Assembly: GCA_021325275.1 (NCBI GenBank)
Contig: JAJPHL010000037.1
Coordinates: 186,001-250,000 of the forward strand
Reading direction: 5' to 3'
Source: Terriglobia bacterium
GTDB taxonomy: Bacteria; Acidobacteriota; Terriglobia; JAJPHL01
DNA: 64,000 bases
Of the stretch, positions 16,912 through 25,614 are shown in pieces. The notes beneath the pieces are model-generated. The model was not told where the DNA came from and searched no databases. It saw nothing but the letters and a program-made list of their open reading frames with translations. Position numbers and translations under genes: made by a program. Each line of letters opens with the position of its first letter. Positions within the stretch are counted from its first letter, which is position 1.

Positions 16912-17663
16912 ACGCCGATCTTCGTTTGACTGCACTGCGATCTCTGCCGGAGGTCGAGAACGGCGCGGATCTCGCACAATTAATCGTTGCCGCCGCCGCG
17001 TACGAAGGTTTTACGTGGGAGCCGGGCGTTGTTGTGGTCGCGGCGCAGAAGATTGTCTCGAAGGCCGAGGGGCAGGTCGTCGATCTTGCTTCCATCGATC
17101 CGTCGCCGAAAGCCCGCGAGATGGCGCGCAAGTTGCAAAAAGACGCTTCGCTGGTGGAAGTAATTCTGCGGGAATCGCGGCGAGTGGTCCGAAGCGAGCG
17201 CGGCGTGCTGGTGGTTGAGACGCATCATGGATGGGTTTGCGCCAACGCCGGCGTGGACCAATCGAATGTGCCGGGTGAAAACTGCGCGACGCTTTTGCCG
17301 CGCGATCCCGACGCGTCGGCCGCGCGTTTGCTCGATCGGTTGCGGGCGCTCGATGCGCCCGCGTCAGGTGTTGTTATCAGCGACACGTTTGGGCGTCCAT
17401 GGCGCAACGGCCTCGCGAATGTCGCGATCGGCGTGGCGGGGATTTCGCCGCTTGAGGATTATCGCGGACGCCGCGATCGCCAAGGCCGCTTGCTGAAAGG
17501 CACGATCGTCGCGGTAGCGGACGAAGTGGCGGCTGCGGCGGAATTGTTGATGGGCAAAGCGGAAGGCGTTCCGGTGGTAATGGTCGCCGGCCTGCGATCA
17601 CTTGGACGCGACGGCGTGGCGACGGATTTGATTCGTCCCGCGGCCGAAGACTTATTTAGATGA
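16908..17663 (+). CDS. cofE: F420:L-glutamate ligase, single-domain (CofE)
   Basis: 251 residues, starting at the ATG that overlaps the cofC stop (ATGA). It adds glutamates to F420-0 using GTP. NAGVDQSNVPGE and DTFGRPWRNGLANVAIGVAG are the family signatures. It lacks the C-terminal FMN reductase domain of mycobacterial FbiB, so reduction of dehydro-F420-0, if that is the intermediate, needs another protein. Confidence 0.94.
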   Translation: MNADLRLTALRSLPEVENGADLAQLIVAAAAYEGFTWEPGVVVVAAQKIVSKAEGQVVDLASIDPSPKAREMARKLQKDASLVEVILRESRRVVRSERGVLVVETHHGWVCANAGVDQSNVPGENCATLLPRDPDASAARLLDRLRALDAPASGVVISDTFGRPWRNGLANVAIGVAGISPLEDYRGRRDRQGRLLKGTIVAVADEVAAAAELLMGKAEGVPVVMVAGLRSLGRDGVATDLIRPAAEDLFR

Positions 17664-17671
17664 GGTGATGG

Positions 17672-18589
17672 ATGCACGTATTGGTTTCAGGAACCAGCGG
17701 TCTGGTTGGAAAAGCGCTGCTCGCGGCCCTGCGCGCCGCGGGACACAGCGCCACGGCGCTGCTGCGTCCCTCGACGCACATCCCTGACGATTTCAAGTTC
17801 GGCCGCGTGGCATGGGACCCGGCGAAAAACTACATCGACGCCGAAGCGTTGCACCGCCTGGACGCGGTCGTACACCTTGCCGGCGAAAACATCGCGTCCG
17901 GCCGCTGGACCGAGTCGCGCAAGCGCGAAATTCGCGCGAGCCGCGTGGACTCCACTCGCTTGCTCGCGGAAACCGTCGCCAAGCGTGTGCCCAAGCCCGC
18001 GACCTTCGTTTGCGCGTCGGCGATCGGTTATTACGGCGATCGCGGCACCGACATCATGACCGAAGAGAGCGCGGCGGGCCCCGGATACTTGTGCGAAGTT
18101 TGCAAGGCGTGGGAAGACGCGATGCTACCGGCGGAAGCGGCGGGGATTCGCGTGGTTCGTCTGCGCATCGGCGTGGTGCTGAGCACGCGCGGCGGCGCGC
18201 TCGGAAAAATGCTTTTGCCGTTCAAGATGGGCGTGGGCGGACGCATCGGCACGGGAAGTCAATTCATGAGTTGGGTGGCGATCGACGACGTGGTCCGCGC
18301 GATTCTTTTTTCTCTCGAAACGGAGTCGCTGCGCGGCGCGGTGAACGCGGTGGCTCCGCGCGCGGTCACCAACGGCGAATTCACGCGGACACTCGGGGCG
18401 GCGCTCTCGCGTCCCACGGTTTTTCCAATGCCCGAGTTTGCGGCGCGCTTGGCGCTCGGCGAAATGGCCGACGCGTTGTTGCTCGCGAGTACGCGCGTGG
18501 TCCCTAAAAGGTTGCAGGAGTCGGGATTCACGTTTCAATATCCGGAGCTCGACGGCGCGCTGCGTGCGATCTTAAAGGAGAGGAAGTAA
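17672..18589 (+). CDS. TIGR01777-family NAD(P)-dependent epimerase
   Basis: 305 residues of the atypical short-chain dehydrogenase family (YfcH/SDR39U1-like). The N-terminal VSGTSGLVGKAL binds NAD(P); SAIGYYGDRG carries the catalytic Tyr region; the C-terminal DUF1731-like part has LASTRVVPKRLQESGF. A GAGGTGAT site before the ATG overlaps the cofE stop, so it is in the F420 transcript, but a role in F420 metabolism is not established. Confidence 0.9.
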   Translation: MHVLVSGTSGLVGKALLAALRAAGHSATALLRPSTHIPDDFKFGRVAWDPAKNYIDAEALHRLDAVVHLAGENIASGRWTESRKREIRASRVDSTRLLAETVAKRVPKPATFVCASAIGYYGDRGTDIMTEESAAGPGYLCEVCKAWEDAMLPAEAAGIRVVRLRIGVVLSTRGGALGKMLLPFKMGVGGRIGTGSQFMSWVAIDDVVRAILFSLETESLRGAVNAVAPRAVTNGEFTRTLGAALSRPTVFPMPEFAARLALGEMADALLLASTRVVPKRLQESGFTFQYPELDGALRAILKERK

Positions 18590-18627
18590 TCCGATAAGAT
18601 AGAGCTTGGGGCCTATTGGGGCGGCAG

Positions 18628-20202
18628 ATGCGCATCCACTGCACTTACAACCAAGCGACGAAAACGTTCGACCGCGACGTCACGCAAGTGATCATCGGCC
18701 GTCCGAAGCCAGGCGTGGAAGTGGATCTCGACCTGACGCCCGACGACACCGTGTCGCGCCCCCACGCGCGCGTTTGGGCGGACGACGGTCGCTGGTGGAT
18801 TGAAGACCTGCGTAGTTCGCACGGCACGAAGGTCAACAGCCAAGAAGTTCGGTACGGAGGCAAGTGCCCGCTGAAGTCCGGCGACGTCGTCGAAGTGGGA
18901 CTGACGCGCCTGACCATGGAATTTCCTGTGGAACTTCCCGCGCCGGCACCCAGACCGGTCACGCTTCCCGGCGTCGAGATCGCCGCGATGCACGACGCCG
19001 GCGGCTCGCAAGTGGCGCAGTTCTCCGACGCCACGGGGGCCTCCTTCATTCCTCGCCTGAAATTGTTGTGCGATCTGCCGCTGCAACTTTCGAGCGACCA
19101 ATCGCTCGACACGTTGTTCGAAGTGGTGCTCGATCGCTTGGTGCAGGTGATTCCCGGCGCTTCGCGCGCCGCCGTGCTGTTATGCGAAGCCGGCAGCGGC
19201 GAGCTGCTGCCGCGGGCTTTTCGGTCGCCAGGTGGCAGCGGTCCAGCAGTGAGCGAGACGCTGGCGCGACGATCGATCGCGGAACGCAAAGGATTGCTGT
19301 GGCTGCGCGGCTCGGAAGCCGAGTTGAGCCAGAGCATCTTGATCAATCGCATCGAAAGCGGAATGTACGCGCCGCTGGCCTGGGGCGGGCAGACATTCGG
19401 CGTGATCTGCGTCGACAATCCGCAAGCGGGCCGCCCGTTTCTCGACGACGATTTGCGTTTTCTGGTCGCCGTCGCGCAGTACACTTCCATCGCCATTGCG
19501 AACAACAAACTCGCCGACGATTTGCGCCGCACCGTGCTGGTTCAAGAACGCTTGCTGACGAGTTTTTCTCCCAAGCTGCGGCAGAAACTGCTGGAACGCG
19601 CGCGCAACGGACGCCTGCGCACCGGCGGCGAGCGCTCCGAGGTCACCATTCTCTCCTGCGACATGCGCGGATTCACGCGCACCGCCGCCGCGATGGATCC
19701 CGAAGATGTGGTCGACATGCTGAACGAGTATTTGCCGGCGCTCACGGCGCCGATTCTCCAGCACGACGGCACGATCGACAAATTCATCGGTGACGCGGTG
19801 CTGGCGATCTTCGGCAGTCCCGAGCCGGACGCGCAGCAATGCGAGAAAGCGGTGCGCGCGGCGCTCGAGATGCAAGTGGCCGCCGAGGCGTTGAGCGGCC
19901 AGCGCCAGAAACGCAAACAGCCGACGTGCCGCATTGGCATTGGAATCCACGCCGGCGCGGTGGTTCACGGATTCGTCGGGAGCCAGGAACGGATGGAGTT
20001 TACGGTGATCGGTGACGCCGTGAATCGCGCGACGCGTTATTGCGACGCGGCCAAGGGCGGCGAAGTGCTGATCTCACCGGACGTGTTCCGTCATGTCCAT
20101 CGCATCTTTTCCACTCAGGAAAATGAAGTGACCGCGAAGCACGACGAAAAACTTCGCGCGTTTCTTGTGACGGGAATCAAAGACCGGCAGACGGCGAGTT
20201 AA
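18628..20202 (+). CDS. FHA-GAF-class III adenylate cyclase
   Basis: 524 residues. Residues 1-100 are a forkhead-associated domain (IIGRPKPG, SRPHARVW, SSHGTKVN) that binds phosphothreonine peptides; about 140-300 is a GAF sensor; about 320-520 is a class III nucleotide cyclase. Both metal Asps are present (CDMRGFT and GDAVLAIFG), the Lys of DKFIGD favours ATP, and GDAVNRATRY supplies the transition-state Asn/Arg, so it should be active and make cAMP. The ATG at 18628 is preferred to the TTG at 18616 because GGCGG precedes it. It would link Ser/Thr kinase signalling to cAMP. Confidence 0.93.
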   Translation: MRIHCTYNQATKTFDRDVTQVIIGRPKPGVEVDLDLTPDDTVSRPHARVWADDGRWWIEDLRSSHGTKVNSQEVRYGGKCPLKSGDVVEVGLTRLTMEFPVELPAPAPRPVTLPGVEIAAMHDAGGSQVAQFSDATGASFIPRLKLLCDLPLQLSSDQSLDTLFEVVLDRLVQVIPGASRAAVLLCEAGSGELLPRAFRSPGGSGPAVSETLARRSIAERKGLLWLRGSEAELSQSILINRIESGMYAPLAWGGQTFGVICVDNPQAGRPFLDDDLRFLVAVAQYTSIAIANNKLADDLRRTVLVQERLLTSFSPKLRQKLLERARNGRLRTGGERSEVTILSCDMRGFTRTAAAMDPEDVVDMLNEYLPALTAPILQHDGTIDKFIGDAVLAIFGSPEPDAQQCEKAVRAALEMQVAAEALSGQRQKRKQPTCRIGIGIHAGAVVHGFVGSQERMEFTVIGDAVNRATRYCDAAKGGEVLISPDVFRHVHRIFSTQENEVTAKHDEKLRAFLVTGIKDRQTAS

Positions 20203-20210
20203 ACGGGCGT

Positions 20211-21173
20211 TTAATCTCTTGCCGCGCGAGAGATCACGCGCTTCACCGAGTAAATGCGGCGATCCTGCGACTCGAAGTACGTCCGCACGAGAATCTCGCC
20301 GATCAATCCGGTGGAGAGAAGCTGCACGCCGGCGAGAAACGCGATCGATCCCAGAATCAGCAGCGGTCCGTGCTCGGCGAGCATGTCTTTGCCGCGCAGT
20401 TTCTCGATCAAATTGAACAGCAGAATCGCCGATCCCGATCCGAGCAGCGCCAAGCCCAGCGATCCGAAAAAGTGCAGCGGCCGCGTGAGATAACGCAGCA
20501 GAAAACGCACCGTCAACAGGTCGAGCATCACGCGATAGGTGCGCCCCAGTCCATAATGTGATTTTCCTTCGGGCCGCACGATATTGCGGATGGGCACTTC
20601 GGCGATGCGCGCGCCGTTCAGGCTTGCCAGCGCCGGGATGAAGCGGTGCAATTCGCCGTACAAGTTGATTCCACGGATCGTCTCGGCGCGATACGCCTTG
20701 AACGTGGTGCCGAAATCGTGCAATTTCACGCCGCTCAGCCGGCTCATCAAACTGTTGGCGATCGCCGAGGGCAGCCGCCGCGTCACGTAATTGTCGACGC
20801 GCGGATAGCGCCAGCCGCTGGCGATGTCGTAGCCTTCGCGCAATTTCTCCACGAGCTTGGGAATGTCGGCGGGATCGTGTTGCTGGTCGCCGTCGAGGGA
20901 AACGATGATTTCGCCCTGCGCGGCGTCAAATCCCGCGGCGAGCGCCGGTGTCTGCCCGAAGTTGCGGCGCAATTGCACCACCGTGATGCGCGGGTCGACG
21001 CCCGCCAGTTCTTCGAGAAGTTGCGAGGAGCCGTCGATCGAGCAATCGTCGACGTAGACGATTTCAAACGACGGGTAATGCGACTCCATCACTTCCTTCA
21101 AGCGCGTGTAGAGCGGCACGATGCTCTCGCGCTCGTTGTGGATCGGCACGACGATGGAGTATTCCGGCTTCAT
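20211..21173 (-). CDS. Family 2 glycosyltransferase, membrane-bound (DPM1/ArnC-like)
   Basis: 320 residues: a GT-A catalytic domain (about 1-220) with VVPIHNERES, the nucleotide-sugar-binding VDDCSIDGS and SLDGDQQHDP, then two membrane helices (about 232-258 and 268-292). Such enzymes load a sugar onto undecaprenyl phosphate for cell-surface polymers. Convergent to the cyclase gene with 8 bases between stops. Confidence 0.93.
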   Translation of the reverse strand: MKPEYSIVVPIHNERESIVPLYTRLKEVMESHYPSFEIVYVDDCSIDGSSQLLEELAGVDPRITVVQLRRNFGQTPALAAGFDAAQGEIIVSLDGDQQHDPADIPKLVEKLREGYDIASGWRYPRVDNYVTRRLPSAIANSLMSRLSGVKLHDFGTTFKAYRAETIRGINLYGELHRFIPALASLNGARIAEVPIRNIVRPEGKSHYGLGRTYRVMLDLLTVRFLLRYLTRPLHFFGSLGLALLGSGSAILLFNLIEKLRGKDMLAEHGPLLILGSIAFLAGVQLLSTGLIGEILVRTYFESQDRRIYSVKRVISRAARD

Positions 21174-21304
21174 GGCGCAAGATCAGCGATATGACGCGTA
21201 TTGGAATCGTAGCACAAGCAGCGGCCATCCGAAGTGTTGCAGGCGATTCCGATGCCGCGTTTCGCGCGTTCGAAGCATTGTAGTACGATGGATGCCGCCG
21301 TATT

Positions 21305-22642
21305 ATGTCCCGAAGCCACCTAGTTTCTATTTCTCTCGCGATCGTTCTCGCGCTGTCTGGATGCGGCAAGAGCGAAAAGAAAGCCGCCGACCTCGACGCG
21401 GCGATGGGTCCCGCAGCCAAGGCCGACGTCGCCGACGCCACGCCGCCGCAAAAAGTGAAGTCGCTCGGCGATTCCGTTCCCACCGACGTTCCTCTCGGAC
21501 TGCCGCCGCTCCCGGTGCCCAACGGTCCGCCGCCTACCGACAAATTGGTGCATCTCGGCCGCCGGCTTTTTTACGAAGGCAACATCGCCGCCGACGGCAT
21601 CACCTCGTGCGGATCGTGCCACACGTATGATCACGCCTTCGCGGAGACGCGCCAAGTGGCGCTCGGTTTCAGCTCAACGCGTGGCGATCGCAACACGCCC
21701 AGTCTGTTGAACGTGGCCTATTGGACCAGCTTGAATTGGGACGGAAGCGTGCAAACACCCGACCCGGGCTTAGGACTGCTCGAAGCGCAGGTGCGATTCC
21801 CGTTGGAAGATCCAGCGCAGATGGCCACCAAGGTCGACTCCGTGGAGAAATCGCTCAACATCAGCGATCAATACCACATGCTGATGACCAAGACGTACGG
21901 CAAGAATGTTCCTGTGAAATATGCGCTGGCCACGCGCGCCATCGCGGCGTTCGAGCGCACGCTGCTGAGCGGGAATTCGCCGTTCGACCGCTATTTTTTT
22001 GGTCACGACGAGAACGCCATCAGTTCAGCGGCGATTCGCGGATGGGAAATCTTCAAGGACCCGAAGAAGGGCAATTGCATCGCCTGCCACGCGGTGGGCG
22101 AGAAGTTCGGACTCTTCACCGACAACGAATTTCACAACACCGGCGTGGGCCTCGACTCCACGGGCGAGGGTCACGACCTGGGCCGCTTCCGCGTCACGAA
22201 TCGCCCGGCCGATAAGGGCGCGTTCCGCACGCCTTCGCTGCGCAACGTCGCGCTGACGCCGCCGTACATGCATAACGGATCGCTGCGTTCACTGCGCGGC
22301 GTGGTGGATTTTTACTCGGAAGGCGGGGGCCAGAACCCGTATCTCGATCCGCAGATCAAAAAACTCAACTTAAGCGAGAAAGATCGCGATGACCTCGTTT
22401 CGTTCCTCAATACCTTGACGGGCCCAATGCCGGTTAACACCGGCCATCCCACGCCGCAGGAAGAAGCCGCCGACGCCGTGGAGGATGACGCCACGGAAAA
22501 ACCGGCCACGCCGGAGGCGGCGACGCCGGCGTCAGGTACGACCGCACCGAGCGCGCCCGTCGAAAAGCCGTCGCCGTTCACGAAGAAAGATCAGAAGAAA
22601 GACGCGAAGAAGGACGACAAGGCCGAGAAGAAGCAGCCCTAG
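21305..22642 (+). CDS. Di-heme cytochrome c peroxidase (CcpA/MauG family), lipoprotein
   Basis: 445 residues. A lipoprotein signal ends at Cys20 (LALSGC). Two c-type heme sites are seen, CGSCH near residue 104 and CIACH near 258, with the family string FRTPSLRNVALTPPYMHNGSL. It should reduce peroxide in the periplasm or, as in MauG, oxidise a protein partner. The last 60 residues are an unusual low-complexity tail rich in Ala/Pro then Lys/Asp. Confidence 0.93.
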   Translation: MSRSHLVSISLAIVLALSGCGKSEKKAADLDAAMGPAAKADVADATPPQKVKSLGDSVPTDVPLGLPPLPVPNGPPPTDKLVHLGRRLFYEGNIAADGITSCGSCHTYDHAFAETRQVALGFSSTRGDRNTPSLLNVAYWTSLNWDGSVQTPDPGLGLLEAQVRFPLEDPAQMATKVDSVEKSLNISDQYHMLMTKTYGKNVPVKYALATRAIAAFERTLLSGNSPFDRYFFGHDENAISSAAIRGWEIFKDPKKGNCIACHAVGEKFGLFTDNEFHNTGVGLDSTGEGHDLGRFRVTNRPADKGAFRTPSLRNVALTPPYMHNGSLRSLRGVVDFYSEGGGQNPYLDPQIKKLNLSEKDRDDLVSFLNTLTGPMPVNTGHPTPQEEAADAVEDDATEKPATPEAATPASGTTAPSAPVEKPSPFTKKDQKKDAKKDDKAEKKQP

Positions 22643-22673
22643 CCGCCATCTTTCAAGTCCTCGCCTTTCAAGC

Positions 22674-22679
22674 TACAAT
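22674..22679 (+). promoter_or_regulatory. Putative near-leaderless -10 box
   Basis: TACAAT, 5 bases before the ATG at 22685; no Shine-Dalgarno site. Confidence 0.4.
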
Positions 22680-22684
22680 GAATC

Positions 22685-22963
22685 ATGACTCTCACCGCAC
22701 CGGCCGCGAGCGCGGCCGAACTGCAACTGGAAACGCTGGAGAAAAAAGTGCATCGCGTTTTGGAGATGCTCGCGGAGTCGCGCGCGGAGAATGCCCGTCT
22801 GCGGGAACAACTGGCAGAGCGCGATCGCCAATCCGAAAGTTTTGCGAACGAGCGGGAAGCCGCGCAGCGTGAACGGCAAGAAGCGCAGCGCGAGCGGCAG
22901 GAAGTCCGCCAACGCGTGGAGCGTCTCTTGAAGCAGGTAGACGCGATGACCAAAGAAGACTAG
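22685..22963 (+). CDS. Small coiled-coil protein before zapA
   Basis: 92 residues, almost all one charged coiled coil (about 10-88) with heptad Leu positions and a stretch rich in Glu, Arg and Gln (EREAAQRERQEAQRERQE). No signal peptide. It lies 8 bases before zapA, so a ZapB-like role in the division ring is plausible from size, fold and position, but there is no sequence proof. Confidence 0.75.
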   Translation: MTLTAPAASAAELQLETLEKKVHRVLEMLAESRAENARLREQLAERDRQSESFANEREAAQRERQEAQRERQEVRQRVERLLKQVDAMTKED

Positions 22964-22971
22964 AGGCACTC

Positions 22972-23268
22972 ATGGCTGCAACGCAAAATGTGCGCGTGGA
23001 GATTTTCGATCAGGTCTATCACTTGCGCGTCAAAGACTCGTCCGACGCCGAGCAGATCGAAAAAGCCGCCCAATACGTCGACACCAAGATTCGCGCCGTC
23101 GCCGCCAATACGCGCGACGTGGATTCGCTGCGGCTCGCGGTGCTTGCCGCGCTGCACATCGCCGACGAACTGAAGGCGCTCGAGTCGCGTTATGAAGAAG
23201 TCGTCGCGTCGGTCGAACGGCGTTCCAACGCGCTGGGCCGGTTGCTCGACGACGAAATCGCCAGCTAA
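22972..23268 (+). CDS. zapA: Cell division protein ZapA
   Basis: 98 residues. The N-terminal VRVEIFDQVYHLRVKDSSD strand region and the following YVDTKIRAVAA helix match ZapA, which cross-links FtsZ filaments at midcell; a C-terminal coiled coil (about 55-90) completes it. AGAGG lies 6 bases before the ATG. Followed 16 bases later by the ymdB-like gene. Confidence 0.88.
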   Translation: MAATQNVRVEIFDQVYHLRVKDSSDAEQIEKAAQYVDTKIRAVAANTRDVDSLRLAVLAALHIADELKALESRYEEVVASVERRSNALGRLLDDEIAS

Positions 23269-23284
23269 ACCCACCATCCCCACC

Positions 23285-24079
23285 TTGAGAATCCTTTTTG
23301 TAGGCGACATCTTGGGTAGTCCCGGACGCTCGGCCTTGCATGATCATTTGGCCGATCAGGCGCGCTACCATTCCATCGATTTGATTCTGGCGAATTGCGA
23401 GAATTCCGCCGCGGGATTCGGCATCACCCCGCGTTTGGCCGACGAGCTTTTTTCGCTCGGCATCGCGGCGATGACCACCGGCAATCACGTGTGGGACAAA
23501 AAAGAAATCCTCGACCATTTTCCGAAGGAACCGCGCTTGGTTCGCGCCATGAACTATCCGAGTTGGCCGCCGGAAGCCGCGCCCGGCTCGGGCGTCTATC
23601 GCGGACAATCGCGAACCGGCGTGCCGTTCGCGTTGATGCACGCGCAGGGACGCGTGTTCATGAGCAATCTCGATTGTCCCTTTCGCCGCATGGATGAGGA
23701 ACTCGCGAAACTGCCGGAGTCCTGCAAGATTCGGATTGTCGACTTTCACGCCGAAGCGACTTCCGAAAAACAAGCATTCGGCTGGTATCTCGACGGCCGC
23801 GTGACCGCGGTGATCGGCACGCACACGCATGTTCCCACCGCCGACGAACGCGTTTTTCCCGGTGGCACCGCGTTTATCACCGATTGCGGCATGACCGGAC
23901 CGTACGCGAGTGTCATCGGCGTGGATCGCGAGATTGCGGTGAAGAAGTTTCTCAATCAAATGCCGGTGCGCTACGTTCCCGCCAAAGAAGACGTACGCCT
24001 TTGCGGGGTGATTATCGATGCGTCCGAGGAGACCGGACGCGCGATCAGCATTTCGCGTCTAGAGTTGCGTGTTTCGTAG
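23285..24079 (+). CDS. TIGR00282/YmdB-family metallophosphoesterase
   Basis: 264 residues from the TTG at 23285, the first start giving the family N-terminus (RILFVGDILGSPGR). Metal ligands are in GDI, NCEN, TGNHVWD and GTHTHVPTAD. YmdB is a cyclic-nucleotide phosphodiesterase in Bacillus. The gene is often next to rny (RNase Y); here rny is absent and zapA precedes. The preceding frame to 23192 overlaps zapA and is not used. Confidence 0.9.
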   Translation: MRILFVGDILGSPGRSALHDHLADQARYHSIDLILANCENSAAGFGITPRLADELFSLGIAAMTTGNHVWDKKEILDHFPKEPRLVRAMNYPSWPPEAAPGSGVYRGQSRTGVPFALMHAQGRVFMSNLDCPFRRMDEELAKLPESCKIRIVDFHAEATSEKQAFGWYLDGRVTAVIGTHTHVPTADERVFPGGTAFITDCGMTGPYASVIGVDREIAVKKFLNQMPVRYVPAKEDVRLCGVIIDASEETGRAISISRLELRVS

Positions 24080-24094
24080 CACGCCGCCAAACGG

Positions 24095-24189
24095 AAGGCA
24101 AAAGGCAAGAGGCAAAAGGCAAAAGGCAAAAGTAGGGAGCACCCTCCGAAACTTTTGCCTTTTGACTTTTGCCTCTTGCCTTTTGCCTT
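24095..24189. repeat. Intergenic hairpin E (heptamer AAGGCAA arms)
   Basis: Two 39-base arms (24095-24133 and 24151-24189) match at 38 of 39 positions with a 17-base loop. Each arm is about five copies of AAGGCAA with one variant (GAGGCAA) placed at the same position in both arms. It starts 15 bases after the ymdB-like stop and lies upstream of the amino-acid permease. Confidence 0.95.
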
Positions 24190-24240
24190 GCAGCTAAAAA
24201 CGTTTGTGCGAAGCGTCTGCCCCAATGACACAATCAACGG

Positions 24241-25614
24241 ATGTCGCCAGACCAAGAGAAGGGCCTCTCTCGCCAGCTAACCAGCGCCCAACTGGCGATG
24301 ATGGCCATTGGCGGCGCGATCGGCACGGGACTTTTTCTCGGCAGCGCGTTGGCGGTGCGCGTGGCCGGCCCGGGCGTGATTCTGACGTATGTGATCGGCG
24401 CGGTCGTCGCGCTGCTGCTGATCGGCGCGCTTTCCGAAATGGCGGTTGCGCATCCCACCGCGGGATCGTTCGGGGTGTACGCCGAGATGTATCTCTCACC
24501 GTACGCGGGATTCGTGGTGCGATACACGTATTGGGCGTGCCAAGTGATCGCGATCGGCGGCGAGGCGACGGCCGTGGCGATTTATTGCCAGTGGTGGTGG
24601 CCGCAGATTCCGCAGTGGGCGTGGGTCGCGGGATTCTCCATCGCGCTGGTCGTGGTGAATGCCTCGAGCGTAAAGAACTTCGGTGCGTTCGAATACTGGT
24701 TCGCGATGATCAAAGTGGTCGCGATCGTTTTGTTCCTGATCGCCGGCATGATCGCCATTTTCGGATGGGGTCCCGCGCCGGCCGTGGGATTTTCGAACTA
24801 CACCGCTCACGGCGGATTCCTGCCTCATGGATGGTCGGGCGTTTGGTTCGCGATCGTCTTCGTGATTTTCGGTTATCTCGGCAGCGAAATTGTCGCGGTG
24901 ACTTCCGGAGAGGCTCAAAATCCCAAAGAAGCTGTGCCGCGCGCGATGCGCTCGATGGTGGGTCGTCTGATCGTCTTTTATCTCGGCGCGATCACGATTC
25001 TCGTGGCCATCGTGCCATGGAACGAGATTCATCCCGGCGCGGCGATCACCGCGAGTCCTTTTGTGTTGGTGTTTCAGCGACTCGGCGTGCCGGCGGCGGC
25101 GCACGCCATTAATTTCGTGGTGCTCACGGCGGCGCTCTCCAGCATGAATTGCAATTTGTATCTGGTGACGCGCATGATCTTTTCGCTCTCGCGCGGCGGC
25201 TATGCGCCCACGGCGTGGGGCAATGTCACGCCGCGCGGGGTCCCGCTCAACGCGCTGCTGGTCTCGTCGGTCGGACTGCTGGTCGCGATTGTCGTGGCGA
25301 TGCGCTACGAACGCGCCTACGAATTGCTCTTCGGCGTATCGCTGTTCGGTGGACTATTCGTGTGGCTGATGATTTTCCTCACGCACTTATTTTTCCGGCG
25401 CCGGAATCACGACGCGCCGGTGTTTCTCCCCGCCTTTCCGTACCTCACGTCGTTGGGACTCGCGTTCATGATCGCGATTCTCGCGTCGACGTGGTTCGTG
25501 GAAGGCATGGCGATCACATTGAAGGCGGGCGCGGTTTGGATGGCGGCGATTTCCGTCGTGTGGTTCTTAAATCCGCGAGTTAGATCCGGCCTTAGATCCG
25601 GTGGAAAGCTTTAA
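24241..25614 (+). CDS. Amino-acid permease (APC superfamily)
   Basis: 457 residues with twelve likely membrane helices. The first helix has the substrate-binding GGAIGTGLFLG; SGEAQNPKEAVPRAM is the conserved loop after helix 6. It should import an amino acid by proton symport; which one is not clear. The 3' end overlaps the convergent mutL gene by 23 bases. Confidence 0.93.
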   Translation: MSPDQEKGLSRQLTSAQLAMMAIGGAIGTGLFLGSALAVRVAGPGVILTYVIGAVVALLLIGALSEMAVAHPTAGSFGVYAEMYLSPYAGFVVRYTYWACQVIAIGGEATAVAIYCQWWWPQIPQWAWVAGFSIALVVVNASSVKNFGAFEYWFAMIKVVAIVLFLIAGMIAIFGWGPAPAVGFSNYTAHGGFLPHGWSGVWFAIVFVIFGYLGSEIVAVTSGEAQNPKEAVPRAMRSMVGRLIVFYLGAITILVAIVPWNEIHPGAAITASPFVLVFQRLGVPAAAHAINFVVLTAALSSMNCNLYLVTRMIFSLSRGGYAPTAWGNVTPRGVPLNALLVSSVGLLVAIVVAMRYERAYELLFGVSLFGGLFVWLMIFLTHLFFRRRNHDAPVFLPAFPYLTSLGLAFMIAILASTWFVEGMAITLKAGAVWMAAISVVWFLNPRVRSGLRSGGKL

